Source: Allomuricauda sp. TY007 (GTDB taxonomy: Bacteria > Bacteroidota > Bacteroidia > Flavobacteriales > Flavobacteriaceae). Taken from it: a stretch of 55,734 nucleotides of DNA. A model generated the notes under the pieces. It was not told the DNA's origin, made no database searches, and saw nothing but the letters and a program-made list of their open reading frames with translations. Position 1 is the stretch's first letter. Every line of letters starts with the position of its first letter. Location of the stretch: NCBI RefSeq assembly GCF_010468565.1, contig NZ_WUEG01000018.1:1-55734 (forward strand), in the 5' to 3' direction. Positions 43,917 to 53,866 of the stretch are shown here, one piece after another. The translations under genes were made by a program, and so were the position numbers.

Positions 43917-44933
43917 TTAAAGTGAACTACGGCTAATAAGGTTTGTAGGGATAATGGTCCTTATTTCGTTTCCATCCATAACATATCTTGCTGCTATTTT
44001 GGCCATTTCCTTAAAATTTGTGGATATAGTGGTTATGCCTCCCATAACAATTTCTTTGAGCACATTATCATCATAGGAAAGGATGCCCAGATCTTTACCA
44101 AGCACATAATGTTCTTGGTTGCAATCCTTAAGGAAAGTCCATAGAATGGAATCATTTTTTATAAAATACAGTGTATCCTTTTTAATAGTTCCCGAGATAT
44201 AATTCTCTTCGATGGTACCTTTAATATCATGGTCTTTTAAAAACCTTTCATAAGCACTTCGGATTCCTGCTGGTGAATAATCTGTTTTGGAATTGAAGAA
44301 CAGTACCATGCTCTTGTATTTCTTTATATCGGGCAGTAATTTTACCAAGGTGCCGTATGTAGCGTTTTCAAACTCTTGGGCTATAAATGAATATTCCGGG
44401 CCTAGGTCCAAATATCTATCTACCAATATCAATTTGTTCGGAGCTATGGTCTGCAGCATGGGTTTTACCGCATCGTCTTGTATGGGAGCGATTACATACA
44501 TGCCATATTTCCCTTTTATATTCGTAATCATTGTTTCAAATATGGAGATGTTGTTATGGTGAAAAAACACATCTACTTGAAATTTTTTTCCAAGCTCCTC
44601 TCTTAGGGTGTTGTAAAAATCTTCTTGAAAACTCTGGAAGGCAAATAGTAATAACGCCACCCTAAGTACAACTCCTGTTTCTTGACTGATGACAAAATAA
44701 CCTTGCTTGTTTTTTGATTCCACAAGTCCTCTGTCCTTTAACTCCTCGTATGCCTTTACAATGGTTTTTCTGGCATATCCTACATCGCGAACCATAATAT
44801 TTATTGAGGGTAGTTTGTCACCAACCTGGAATTCATTGTCTCCTATGGCATCCACCATACTTTGAACCAGTATTTCATGCTTTGATAATAAATGGCTGTT
44901 TTGTAAGTCCAATATTCTATCTAGTAATGGCAT
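43917..44933 (-). CDS. GntR-family regulator with LacI-like sugar-sensing domain
   Basis: The 338-residue protein has an N-terminal winged helix of GntR type at about 15-85 (GDKLPSINIMVRDVGYARKT, then VKAYEELKDRGLVESKNKQG). A periplasmic-binding-protein-like effector domain of LacI type follows (VALLLFAFQSFQEDFYNTLR ... YVIAPIQDDAVKPML ... LGILSYDDNVLKEIVMGGIT). This fusion is common for sugar-responsive repressors in Bacteroidota. The gene is first in the gntR-lacZ unit and divergent from the susC of the same locus, so it probably regulates both directions in response to galactose or a galactoside. That effector is inferred from context. Confidence 0.9.
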   Translation of the reverse strand: MPLLDRILDLQNSHLLSKHEILVQSMVDAIGDNEFQVGDKLPSINIMVRDVGYARKTIVKAYEELKDRGLVESKNKQGYFVISQETGVVLRVALLLFAFQSFQEDFYNTLREELGKKFQVDVFFHHNNISIFETMITNIKGKYGMYVIAPIQDDAVKPMLQTIAPNKLILVDRYLDLGPEYSFIAQEFENATYGTLVKLLPDIKKYKSMVLFFNSKTDYSPAGIRSAYERFLKDHDIKGTIEENYISGTIKKDTLYFIKNDSILWTFLKDCNQEHYVLGKDLGILSYDDNVLKEIVMGGITTISTNFKEMAKIAARYVMDGNEIRTIIPTNLISRSSL

Positions 44934-44988
44934 GTTTCAACATTATTCGGTTAATCTGTTCAATCTCAAAAGTACTTTCAAATTGCGA

Positions 44989-45000
44989 GGATGTACATCC
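44989..45000. promoter_or_regulatory. 12-bp perfect palindrome, candidate GntR operator
   Basis: GGATGTACATCC lies in the 298-bp divergent region between gntR and susC, 56 bp from the gntR start codon. A perfect palindrome of this size is what a GntR dimer would bind. It is the only such site I saw in the spacer. The rest of the spacer is AT-rich and should hold both promoters. Confidence 0.45.
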
Positions 45001-45231
45001 ATGTTGCTGTTTTGTGAATTACCTCTTCTAACTATGGTGCTGAATAGTCAATATTATTAAGGCTAAATTGGTTATTTGTCAAAAAAACACTTCTAAAGTT
45101 TTGATATTACAAATTTAACACTAATTTAGCAACAGTAGCACAGAGTATCATAGATTTTTTAAATTTTCGCGATTTATGATTAGATGTTGCTGCTCACACG
45201 AACACATAACTAATTAACTAACACTCATTTT

Positions 45232-48200
45232 ATGAACAACCATTTGTCATTAAAAGAAGGATACATAGGTAAGACCAGTATCCTCTTGGCCTTTGTCCTG
45301 TTTTTGGGAGGTGTATTGTTTTCCACCGCGCAGGCACAAGGTACCACTGTTACAGGAACGGTAACGGCCTCCTCAGATGGGCAACCTTTACCAGGTGTCA
45401 CTATTATTGACATAAACGATTCCTCAAAGGGGACCATTACAGATTTTGACGGAAACTATTCCATTTCTGGAATTCAAGGCACAACAACCTTGCGGTTTAG
45501 CTCCATAGGATTCAAGACCGTAGAGGTTCCTGTTAATAGTCAAACAACTGTAAATCTAGCAATGGACGAAGACCTTTCCTCCCTGGATGAAGTAGTTGTG
45601 GTTGGGTATGGTACCCAGAAAAAGGCAACGGTCACAGGTGCAGTGGCGGCCGTTAAGGGAGATATATTGGAAACTTCACCAACAATTAGCGTATCCAATT
45701 CATTATCGGGTCGTTTGCCCGGTTTGGTGGTGATTCAGACCAGCGGCGAACCTGGGAGCGATGCCGCCAGTATTAGCATACGTGGTACCAATACTTTGGG
45801 AAACAGTAGCCCTTTGATAGTTATCGATGGTATTCCCGATCGTGATGGAGGTATAGGAAGACTAAACGGAAGTGACATTGAAAACATTTCTGTGTTAAAA
45901 GATGCCTCGGCCGCCATTTATGGTGCCAGGGCAGCCAATGGAGCTATTATTGTAACCACAAAACAGGGTAGGGTCGGCAAGCCCGAGGTGACCTATACTG
46001 CCGATTTTGGCCTGGCCCAGCCTACCAAGGTGCCAGATATGGCCAATGCCGTGGAATATGCCAACATAATGAACGAGATAGGTATTTTTAACAGCAATGT
46101 TCCCGTTGGGGAATGGGGCGCGGCCTGGTCTGCATTCAACAACTCGGGAAGTTATACCGTTCCTTCAACAAGTGAGACGGTTAATGCAGCTTTTTCGCCT
46201 ACGGCCCTACAAGGTTATGCACAGGGCTCAGACCCATGGCTCTATCCAAATACAGATTGGTTTGACTCTACTTTTAAAGAGTTGTCACCACAAAGCAGAC
46301 ATAACCTTTCTATAAGAGGGGGGAGTGAAAATGTAAAATACTACTCCTCAATAGGATACTTTGATCAAGATGCGTATTACAAAAACTCATCTACCCGTTA
46401 CCAACAGTATAATTTTAGAATCAACACGGACATCAAGGTAAATGATTATATCCAAACAAAACTTGGTTTCGCCTACCGTAAGGAAGACAGGCGCTACCCA
46501 ACCGAAGGTTCCGGTGCCATTTTCCGTATGCTGATGCGTGGACGACCTACCGATCCGGCCATTTGGCCTACCGGTGAACCCGGCCCGGATATTGAAAACG
46601 GACAACAGCCAGTAGTTATTACGACCAATGCAACAGGATACGACAGCCAACCTACGGACTACCTTCAATTTACGGGTTCGGTGGATATTACCCAGCCTTG
46701 GGTCGAAGGGTTGAAATTGACCTTGTTGGCCGGAATAGACCAAAGCCAGATTAGAAGGAAACTGTGGCAGGTTCCATGGGAATTGTATTCTTTGGACAGA
46801 GAAACATACATAAATACAGGAGAACCTGTTCTTATATCCAATATACGTTCCAGTTTTACAGACCCAAGATTGACCCAGTCCGCTGCGAACAACCTTAACA
46901 CCAATCTTACGGCAATGCTCAATTACGACCGCACTTTTGCCGATGATCATACTGTGGGCATTATGGCGGGAGTAACACGTGAGCGATTCCAAAATGAGTT
47001 CTTTTCCGCCTACAGTAGAAACTTTATTTCTTCTTCAATTGATCAGCTGTTCTTTGGAGGTGCCGATGGGCAGGAAGTGGACGGCCGGGCATTTGATAGG
47101 GCCCGTTTAGGGTACTATGGTCGTGTTCAGTATGATTACAAACAAAAATATTTGGCAGAATTTATCTGGAGATATGATGGTTCCTATATTTTTCCTGCAG
47201 ATGATAGATTTGGTTTTTTCCCCGGTTTTTTGGTGGGTTGGAACGTTTCCAATGAAGACTGGTTCAATGTAGAGGCAATCAACCATCTTAAGCTGAGGGG
47301 CTCTTATGGACAAATGGGCAATGACCAAGTGTTTTTTGATGGCTCCTTGCAAGAATATGCCTATTTATCTACATACTCTCCAAACCAATTTCCAATAAAC
47401 GGTGCGGTGGTGAACACTTTGGAAGAGGCCCTTTTGGCCAATCCAAACTTTACCTGGGAGCGAGCAAATAACTTCAATGCCGGTTTGGATGCCTATCTTT
47501 TTGATAATGCCGTAGGTTTGAGCTTGGAATATTTCTATAACAAAAGAGATCAAATTTTGATTCGTGAAACGGGGTCAACCCCCGGTTCTTCAGGTATTTC
47601 GGACAAACTCCCTCCGGTAAATGCAGGCGAAGTTGCCAACAAAGGTTTTGAGTTTGCCGTAAATTATTATGGAGGCAACCAGGATGGCATTAAGTGGGAC
47701 GTTGGAATCAATGGAGGTTATGCCAAGAACGAGGTGGTTTTTATGGATGAAATTCCGGGAGCTCCCGAATACCAACGTCAAGAAGGAAAACCTATTGGAG
47801 CCTATTTTGTTTATCAATACGATGGAGTATTCAGGGATGAGGCAGATATAGCATCCAATACCTTGGACTATAGTGAAGTGACACCTAATCTTAGACCTGG
47901 TGACATGAAGTTCAAGGATGTGGATGGAAATGGTGTTATCAATGGAGATGACCAAGTTAGGCTGGAGGAAAGTATTGTCCCTAAATTTAATTTTGGCGCA
48001 ACCTTTAATGCTGAGTACAGAAATTTTAAACTGGCCGTACTCTTTCAAGGAGCTACAGGTGCTTCTCTACCCATCCAAACGGAATCCGGGGATATCGGAA
48101 ACTATTTAAAATATTCCTATGACAATCGTTGGAGTATAGACAACCCGAGCAGTGTGCACCCTAGATTGGCTACCAGGGGAGATACCTATTATACGGGCGG

Positions 48201-48453
48201 AAATTATGGTAACAACACTTACTATCTTTTTAGTAAGGATTATATCAGGCTCAAGAACATCCAATTGGCCTATAACTTTCCAGAAAAGCTTTTGGAGCCC
48301 TTTGGTCTATCCGGTTTTAGTTTGTACGTGAGTGCCAACAACTTGTTTACGTGGGCCAAAAATGACATATACGATCCGGAATCTACAGTGAACAGCGGAC
48401 AGTTTTATCCACAAGCTAGAGTTTTTAATACTGGATTTACAGTAAAATTTTAA
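45232..48453 (+). CDS. SusC/RagA TonB-dependent outer-membrane transporter without STN domain (locus G)
   Basis: The 1073-residue protein has a signal peptide (ILLAFVLFLGGVLFSTAQAQ), a carboxypeptidase-regulatory-like domain (PLPGVTIIDINDSSKGTITD), the canonical SusC box SLDEVVVVGYGTQKKATVTG, the plug segment 'VLKDASAAIYGARAANGAII' and a barrel ending RVFNTGFTVKF. It is expected to import galactose-containing oligosaccharides with its SusD partner. No STN domain is present; regulation is by the adjacent GntR protein. susD begins 10 bp downstream. Confidence 0.93.
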   Translation: MNNHLSLKEGYIGKTSILLAFVLFLGGVLFSTAQAQGTTVTGTVTASSDGQPLPGVTIIDINDSSKGTITDFDGNYSISGIQGTTTLRFSSIGFKTVEVPVNSQTTVNLAMDEDLSSLDEVVVVGYGTQKKATVTGAVAAVKGDILETSPTISVSNSLSGRLPGLVVIQTSGEPGSDAASISIRGTNTLGNSSPLIVIDGIPDRDGGIGRLNGSDIENISVLKDASAAIYGARAANGAIIVTTKQGRVGKPEVTYTADFGLAQPTKVPDMANAVEYANIMNEIGIFNSNVPVGEWGAAWSAFNNSGSYTVPSTSETVNAAFSPTALQGYAQGSDPWLYPNTDWFDSTFKELSPQSRHNLSIRGGSENVKYYSSIGYFDQDAYYKNSSTRYQQYNFRINTDIKVNDYIQTKLGFAYRKEDRRYPTEGSGAIFRMLMRGRPTDPAIWPTGEPGPDIENGQQPVVITTNATGYDSQPTDYLQFTGSVDITQPWVEGLKLTLLAGIDQSQIRRKLWQVPWELYSLDRETYINTGEPVLISNIRSSFTDPRLTQSAANNLNTNLTAMLNYDRTFADDHTVGIMAGVTRERFQNEFFSAYSRNFISSSIDQLFFGGADGQEVDGRAFDRARLGYYGRVQYDYKQKYLAEFIWRYDGSYIFPADDRFGFFPGFLVGWNVSNEDWFNVEAINHLKLRGSYGQMGNDQVFFDGSLQEYAYLSTYSPNQFPINGAVVNTLEEALLANPNFTWERANNFNAGLDAYLFDNAVGLSLEYFYNKRDQILIRETGSTPGSSGISDKLPPVNAGEVANKGFEFAVNYYGGNQDGIKWDVGINGGYAKNEVVFMDEIPGAPEYQRQEGKPIGAYFVYQYDGVFRDEADIASNTLDYSEVTPNLRPGDMKFKDVDGNGVINGDDQVRLEESIVPKFNFGATFNAEYRNFKLAVLFQGATGASLPIQTESGDIGNYLKYSYDNRWSIDNPSSVHPRLATRGDTYYTGGNYGNNTYYLFSKDYIRLKNIQLAYNFPEKLLEPFGLSGFSLYVSANNLFTWAKNDIYDPESTVNSGQFYPQARVFNTGFTVKF

Positions 48454-48463
48454 TTTGATTGTT

Positions 48464-50347
48464 ATGAAAAATATAAAGTTCTATACGATATTGACATTGA
48501 TTGCTGTGATGGGTGCCATACCAATATCCTGTTCGGAAGATTATTTGGAAACAGAACCCTTGGACAAGGTGTCCTCCGATGCAACATGGGGAGATGGGGC
48601 ACTTTCAGAAGGCTTTGTGTTCGGTGTGTATTCACATTTAAATTATGGAGGCTTTGAAGAAGAAGGATTGGCTTCCCTAACCGATGAAGCCATGTTTACG
48701 CACTCAGGTAGGGGAATCAATGTGATTACAGAGGGTACGTTATCACCTTCGGGAACTGGAAACACAAATATAATTCCACAATGGGATGAGCTTTTTTCTG
48801 CTATTAGACAGGCCAATATAGCCATAGCAGAATTGCCAGAGGCCACATTTGACGATAATGAGCTACGAGATAGGTTGTTGGGGGAATCTTATTTTCTAAG
48901 GGCCTATTATTATCACCAATTGGTCAGATACTATGGAAGTGCACCGATAATTGACAAACCTTATGGATTGGACGATGATTATTCTGCTCCCCGAGGTACT
49001 TATGAAGAGTGCATCAATTTTATTGTAAGTGACCTGGAGCAAGCCACTACCTTGCTTAAGGATAAAGGACAAACCCCAGGAAGAGCATCCGATTTAAGTG
49101 CAATGGGGTTAAAATCAAGGGTGTTGTTATATGCAGCGAGTGATTTAAGGCATGGCCCAACAGTATCCTCCCAATCTTCTGCCCATGGTAGTTATTCCAA
49201 TTTGGAATTGGTGGCCTACACTTCCGGCGATAGAGCAACAAGATGGAATGCGGCCAAGGCAGCGGCAAAAGCACTGTTGGATGCTACATCTGGTTACAAG
49301 TTGGACCTGTCGTCCCCAGTTAGCCCCGAAGAAGGAGAAGCAAATTATATTGCCCTGTCTATGGGCGGAGGCAGTGGAGCCGCCGACGCTGCTGCACACT
49401 CGGATATACTTTTTGAAAGGACCCACAGTGCATTATATACTGTAGAAGACGATTGGCCTCTTGGAGGAATACACTATGGAATCAACAATGGGCCCAATGG
49501 CTACCACAACTGGGCCGGTAATACACCGATCCAGCAGTTAGTGGACGATTATGAAATGATGGACGGTTCAAAGTTTGATTGGAACAATCCTGACCATGCT
49601 GCAGCACCTTACACAGACCGGGACCCAAGATTTTATGCTACCATACTTTATGATGGGGCTGATTGGAAACCCCGTCCAAGCGATGTAGCTTCTATCGACC
49701 CTTACGACCAGATACAGACCGGAACGTACGATGATGGATCTGGCGGAACAATTCCAGGTGTGGATACTAGAAATTCATCTATTGAAAACTGGAACGGTTC
49801 AAGAACAGGCTATTATGTCCGTAAATTTATTGATCCAGACCCCTCGGTTGAGGATAACATATCAAATGCACAGCTGGTTCCATGGCCATTTATACGATAT
49901 ACGGAAATCGCATTGAACTATGTAGAAGCCTGCTTGGAAACAGGAGACGAGGCCGAAGCTATTTTATGGCTCAATAGAATTAGGTATAGGGCAGGTATGC
50001 CGGCCATTTCAGCCACAGGAAATGAACTGGTGGAACTGTACCGTAACGAACGAAGAATAGAACTTGCTTATGAAGAGCAACGCTATTTCGATGCACGAAG
50101 ATGGTTGATAGCTCCAGAAACTCTGGGTAGGGGTATAAAGGTTATAAGGGTAGAGGCAACTTTAAAAGCAGGGGCAACACCACATGTACCTTATAGATAT
50201 GATCCGGACGTTTATGATTACACCTATACCGTGGTTGATAATACGGAAAATGAAACCCGGACCTGGGAAGATAAAATGTACTTTATGCCCATAAGCAGGG
50301 ACGAGATGAACCGTAATGACTTATTGGTTCAAAACCCTGGTTATTAA
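48464..50347 (+). CDS. SusD/RagB family surface lipoprotein (locus G)
   Basis: From ATG 48464 the protein has 627 residues with lipobox AIPISC and SEDYLETEPLDKVSSDATWG, the classic SusD start with acidic surface-export residues. 'GESYFLRAYYYHQLVRYYGS' and PIIDKPYGLDDDYSAPRGTY in the first half and 'YRNERRIELAYEEQRYFDAR' with 'YFMPISRDEMNRNDLLVQNP' at the end are family hallmarks. An upstream TTG at 48455 is rejected. It binds the substrate at the cell surface and caps the SusC. A terminator follows about 55 bp after the stop. Confidence 0.94.
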   Translation: MKNIKFYTILTLIAVMGAIPISCSEDYLETEPLDKVSSDATWGDGALSEGFVFGVYSHLNYGGFEEEGLASLTDEAMFTHSGRGINVITEGTLSPSGTGNTNIIPQWDELFSAIRQANIAIAELPEATFDDNELRDRLLGESYFLRAYYYHQLVRYYGSAPIIDKPYGLDDDYSAPRGTYEECINFIVSDLEQATTLLKDKGQTPGRASDLSAMGLKSRVLLYAASDLRHGPTVSSQSSAHGSYSNLELVAYTSGDRATRWNAAKAAAKALLDATSGYKLDLSSPVSPEEGEANYIALSMGGGSGAADAAAHSDILFERTHSALYTVEDDWPLGGIHYGINNGPNGYHNWAGNTPIQQLVDDYEMMDGSKFDWNNPDHAAAPYTDRDPRFYATILYDGADWKPRPSDVASIDPYDQIQTGTYDDGSGGTIPGVDTRNSSIENWNGSRTGYYVRKFIDPDPSVEDNISNAQLVPWPFIRYTEIALNYVEACLETGDEAEAILWLNRIRYRAGMPAISATGNELVELYRNERRIELAYEEQRYFDARRWLIAPETLGRGIKVIRVEATLKAGATPHVPYRYDPDVYDYTYTVVDNTENETRTWEDKMYFMPISRDEMNRNDLLVQNPGY

Positions 50348-50402
50348 TCTATGAATTTTGATTTATTTCATTTAGTTTGAGTTTTTTAGTTTTAATACCT
50401 TT

Positions 50403-50442
50403 GAGTCCTACCCCTAACAGTCGGGGGTAGGGCTCTTTTTTT
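50403..50442 (+). terminator. Strong rho-independent terminator between susD and the FG-GAP gene
   Basis: GAGTCCTACCCC (50403-50414) pairs with GGGGTAGGGCTC (50424-50435) over 12 positions with one wobble, 9-nt loop, then seven T. It separates susC-susD from the next gene by only about 25 bp, so that gene needs readthrough or a promoter overlapping the terminator. Confidence 0.9.
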
Positions 50443-50467
50443 ATTGCCTTTCACCAAAAACAGTATA

Positions 50468-53400
50468 ATGAGGTACACGCTATGTTTACTATTGTTCTTC
50501 TTTTTTTTTAGTTGCGACAAAACAGATAAAAAAACAATTGATGCTGAAAAAACTAATAGTGAACCTGCTGTTTTTCAATCTATTTCCCCTGATTTTTCTG
50601 GAGTCCATTTTCAAAATACGTTACAGGAAGGGCCTAACCTGAATGTTTTGATGTACGAATACCTATACAATGGCGGGGGAGTGGCGACAGCTGATTTTAA
50701 CGATGACGGCTTGATCGATCTGTATTTTACATCCAATACAGGTGAGAACAAATGCTACCTTAATATGGGAGGAATGAAATTCAAGGACATTACCGCCATC
50801 GCAAAGGTTGGGGGAAGAATTGGGCCATGGAAGACAGGAATCACCGCTGCCGATGTAAACGGAGATGGCCGTATGGACCTATACCTCTGTTATTCTGGGG
50901 CACTGCCTCCCGAAAAAAGAACCAATCAATTGTTTGTCAATATGGGGAACGACTCCAATGGAATACCCGTATTTGAGGAACAGGCAGAACAATATGGATT
51001 GGCTAGCAATGCATTCAGTAACCAAGGCTATTTTTTGGATTACGACCGTGATGGTGACCTTGATATGATCCTACTGAACCATAATCCAAAATCCCTTCCC
51101 ATACTCAATGTGGCTAACACAAAACGATTTTTGGAAATGGACGACCCACTGCAAGGAATCAGGCTTTACCGGCAAGAGAACAATTATTTTAAGGATGTGA
51201 CAGTTGAGGCCGGCATAAGTGGTTCGGCCCTTACTTATGGTTTGGGCATTGGTGTTGGGGATTTTAATAATGACGGTTGGTCCGATTTTTATGTCTCCAA
51301 TGATTATGCCGTGCCAGACTACCTATATATTAACCAAAAAGACGGAACTTTTATTAATGAATTGGGACAACAACTAGGGCATACAAGCCATTTTTCCATG
51401 GGTAATGACGTAGCGGACATCAATAATGATGGCCTGCAGGATATATTCACCTTGGATATGTTGCCCGAAGATAACCGTAGACAAAAGTTATTGCTTTCCC
51501 CCGATAATTATGACAAATTTGATTTGAATGTACGCAGCGGTTTTCATTACCAATACATGCGTAATATGTTACAGATAAACAATGGTAATGGTAGTTTTAG
51601 TGAAATCGGACAATTGGCGGGAATATCCAATACCGATTGGAGTTGGGCCGCTCTTTGGGCCGACTATGATAATGATGGTTGGAAAGATCTTTTTGTGACC
51701 AATGGATATTTGAGGGATTACACCAATCTGGATTTTATCGATTACATGGACAACCAAATAAAATCCAAGGGGCGCTTTAAACGGAAGGATGTACTCGAAC
51801 TTATCGAAAAAATGCCGTCTTCAAAGCTCAGTAATTATCTTTTTACGCACAGTGGTGCTAACAGTTATACCAATAGCACCAAAAAATTTGGATTGGACGA
51901 GCCTGCCAACAGTAATGGAGCGGCCTATGCCGATTTGGATAATGACGGTGACTTGGATTTGGTCATTAACAATATCAATAAGCCAGCTTCCATTTATCAA
52001 AACAATACTAATTCCGGTGATTCCCATTTTATTCAGTTAAAATTGGAAGGCGAAGGGGGCAATACACAGGGAATCGGAACCCAAGTAACGGTTTACCAAG
52101 ATTCCTTAAAACAGACCCTGGTTCAAATGCCCACCAGAGGATATTTGTCCACGGTGTCCCCGATCCTGCACTTTGGATTGGGTCAAAACAGCACTATTGA
52201 TTCCATAGTTGTACGATGGAACAGGGGAGGATCGGAAACGATTGCCCAAGTTCCAGTAGATGGATTAGTAGTGCTTAAGGAAACTGATGCCGATAAAGGG
52301 AAGAAAGAATTTTCAAGCACTTCTACCTTGTTCAGTGAAGTGGACTCTCCAGTGAAGTATACCGACAAACCATCAGAGGTCAATGATTTTAAACGCCAAT
52401 CATTGCTTATATCCCAATATTCCCATAACACGCCAAGCATCGTCAAAGGGGATTATAACAACGATGGTCTTAATGACCTTTTTATAGGAGGTTCCAAAGG
52501 AAAACCTGCACATATATTCTTGCAGGAAAGAAATGGTGCATTTGCCGAACATAAAGTGGGTATTTTTTCCCAATATAAAGAATACCATGACAGTGACGCT
52601 GCCGTATTCGATGCCAATGGTGACGGATTTCTAGATATTTATGTGGCCAGTGGTGGATATCATGATTTTAATGCTAAAGATCCTTTGCTGCAGGATAGGT
52701 TATACCTAGGCAATGGAAAGGGAGAATTTACCAATGGCACAGACCGTCTTCCGGAAATGCCTACGAATAGCGAAACCGTAAGAGCTGCGGATATCGATGG
52801 AGATGGAGATCTGGATATTTTTGTGGGCGGTAGGGTAATACCTGGAAGATATCCAGAAAGTCCAAGAAGCTATATGTTGGAAAACAAGGGTAATGGCCGT
52901 TTTGTGGACGCTACACAAAGATTGGCTCCTGAATTGGAAGAAGCTGGTATGATAACCGATGCAGTTTGGTTAGATCTGGACGATGATGGCGGTAAGGATT
53001 TGGTGGTTGTCGGTGAATGGATGCCCATCACCTTTTTTATGAACAGATCAGGGGTGCTCAAAAACGAAACCAGTAACTTTTTGGACAAGGAATACCTTGG
53101 GCTTTGGAACTCCATTGACGTTGGCGACTTTAATGGGGATGGTCGCCCCGATTTTGTTATGGGCAACCTTGGGACAAATTCACAGTTCAAGGCATCCCAA
53201 GAAGAACCCGCAGCATTGTACTATACTGATTTTGATCAAAATGGTTCGGTAGATCCCATTCTCAATTTTTACATTCAGGGAAAAGCATATCCTTATGTAA
53301 CCCGTAATGAACTTTTGGGGCAACTGGCCTATCTACGTTCAAAGTTTACAACTTACGAGAGTTTTGCCGATGCTACACTAGAAAATATCTTCACATCAAA

Positions 53401-53794
53401 GGAATTGGAAAAGGCAAAGAAATTAACTGCAGATCAGATGCAAACGTCCCTTTTGTTGAGTGGTCCAAATGGTAAGTACATATGGAATGAGCTGCCTAAA
53501 CAATCACAATATTCGTGTGTTTATGGAACCGTGGTAGAAGACTTTGACCATGATGGTAATATGGATATATTACTTTTGGGCAACAATCAGTTTTTTAAAC
53601 TCCGACTTGGAAAATTTGATGCCAACTATGGAACACTTCTCTTAGGGGATGGCAAAGGGTTTTTCAAATATATTCCACAAACAGAATCTGGATTGCAGAT
53701 AATGGGCGATGTACGAAGTTCGGTGGTTATGGACGATAAATTATTACTAGGTATATCTGGAAAGGATATAAAAATGTATAAATTCAACAACTAA
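50468..53794 (+). CDS. FG-GAP/VCBS-repeat lipoprotein with ASPIC/UnbV domain
   Basis: The 1108-residue product starts at ATG 50468 with a lipoprotein signal (LCLLLFFFFFSC, then DKTDKK). At least a dozen calcium-type loops of the form D.[DN].DG..D are visible (DFNDDGLIDLY, DVNGDGRMDLY, DYDRDGDLDM, DANGDGFLDIY, DIDGDGDLDIF and others), arranged as two beta-propeller-like sets. Between them lies an ASPIC/UnbV-type domain ('GIGTQVTVYQDSLKQTLVQM', YLSTVSPILHFGLGQN). Proteins of this architecture often accompany SusCD pairs in marine Bacteroidota; their function is not settled, and glycan binding or cleavage at the surface is a guess. An upstream TTG at 50444 is rejected because the signal peptide begins at MRYTLC. 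Confidence 0.9.
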   Translation: MRYTLCLLLFFFFFSCDKTDKKTIDAEKTNSEPAVFQSISPDFSGVHFQNTLQEGPNLNVLMYEYLYNGGGVATADFNDDGLIDLYFTSNTGENKCYLNMGGMKFKDITAIAKVGGRIGPWKTGITAADVNGDGRMDLYLCYSGALPPEKRTNQLFVNMGNDSNGIPVFEEQAEQYGLASNAFSNQGYFLDYDRDGDLDMILLNHNPKSLPILNVANTKRFLEMDDPLQGIRLYRQENNYFKDVTVEAGISGSALTYGLGIGVGDFNNDGWSDFYVSNDYAVPDYLYINQKDGTFINELGQQLGHTSHFSMGNDVADINNDGLQDIFTLDMLPEDNRRQKLLLSPDNYDKFDLNVRSGFHYQYMRNMLQINNGNGSFSEIGQLAGISNTDWSWAALWADYDNDGWKDLFVTNGYLRDYTNLDFIDYMDNQIKSKGRFKRKDVLELIEKMPSSKLSNYLFTHSGANSYTNSTKKFGLDEPANSNGAAYADLDNDGDLDLVINNINKPASIYQNNTNSGDSHFIQLKLEGEGGNTQGIGTQVTVYQDSLKQTLVQMPTRGYLSTVSPILHFGLGQNSTIDSIVVRWNRGGSETIAQVPVDGLVVLKETDADKGKKEFSSTSTLFSEVDSPVKYTDKPSEVNDFKRQSLLISQYSHNTPSIVKGDYNNDGLNDLFIGGSKGKPAHIFLQERNGAFAEHKVGIFSQYKEYHDSDAAVFDANGDGFLDIYVASGGYHDFNAKDPLLQDRLYLGNGKGEFTNGTDRLPEMPTNSETVRAADIDGDGDLDIFVGGRVIPGRYPESPRSYMLENKGNGRFVDATQRLAPELEEAGMITDAVWLDLDDDGGKDLVVVGEWMPITFFMNRSGVLKNETSNFLDKEYLGLWNSIDVGDFNGDGRPDFVMGNLGTNSQFKASQEEPAALYYTDFDQNGSVDPILNFYIQGKAYPYVTRNELLGQLAYLRSKFTTYESFADATLENIFTSKELEKAKKLTADQMQTSLLLSGPNGKYIWNELPKQSQYSCVYGTVVEDFDHDGNMDILLLGNNQFFKLRLGKFDANYGTLLLGDGKGFFKYIPQTESGLQIMGDVRSSVVMDDKLLLGISGKDIKMYKFNN

Positions 53795-53866
53795 AATTGT
53801 TGCAATGGGCGAGCGGTATATTCCATAATTTATGGCCATATACTGTTAAAGTTATCAAGCGAAGTA

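Noticed and set aside
53823..53835. Palindrome CCATAATTTATGG between the FG-GAP gene and galK
   Set aside because: It is short, AT-rich and in a convergent gap without promoter function; chance occurrence is likely and no terminator tract is attached.
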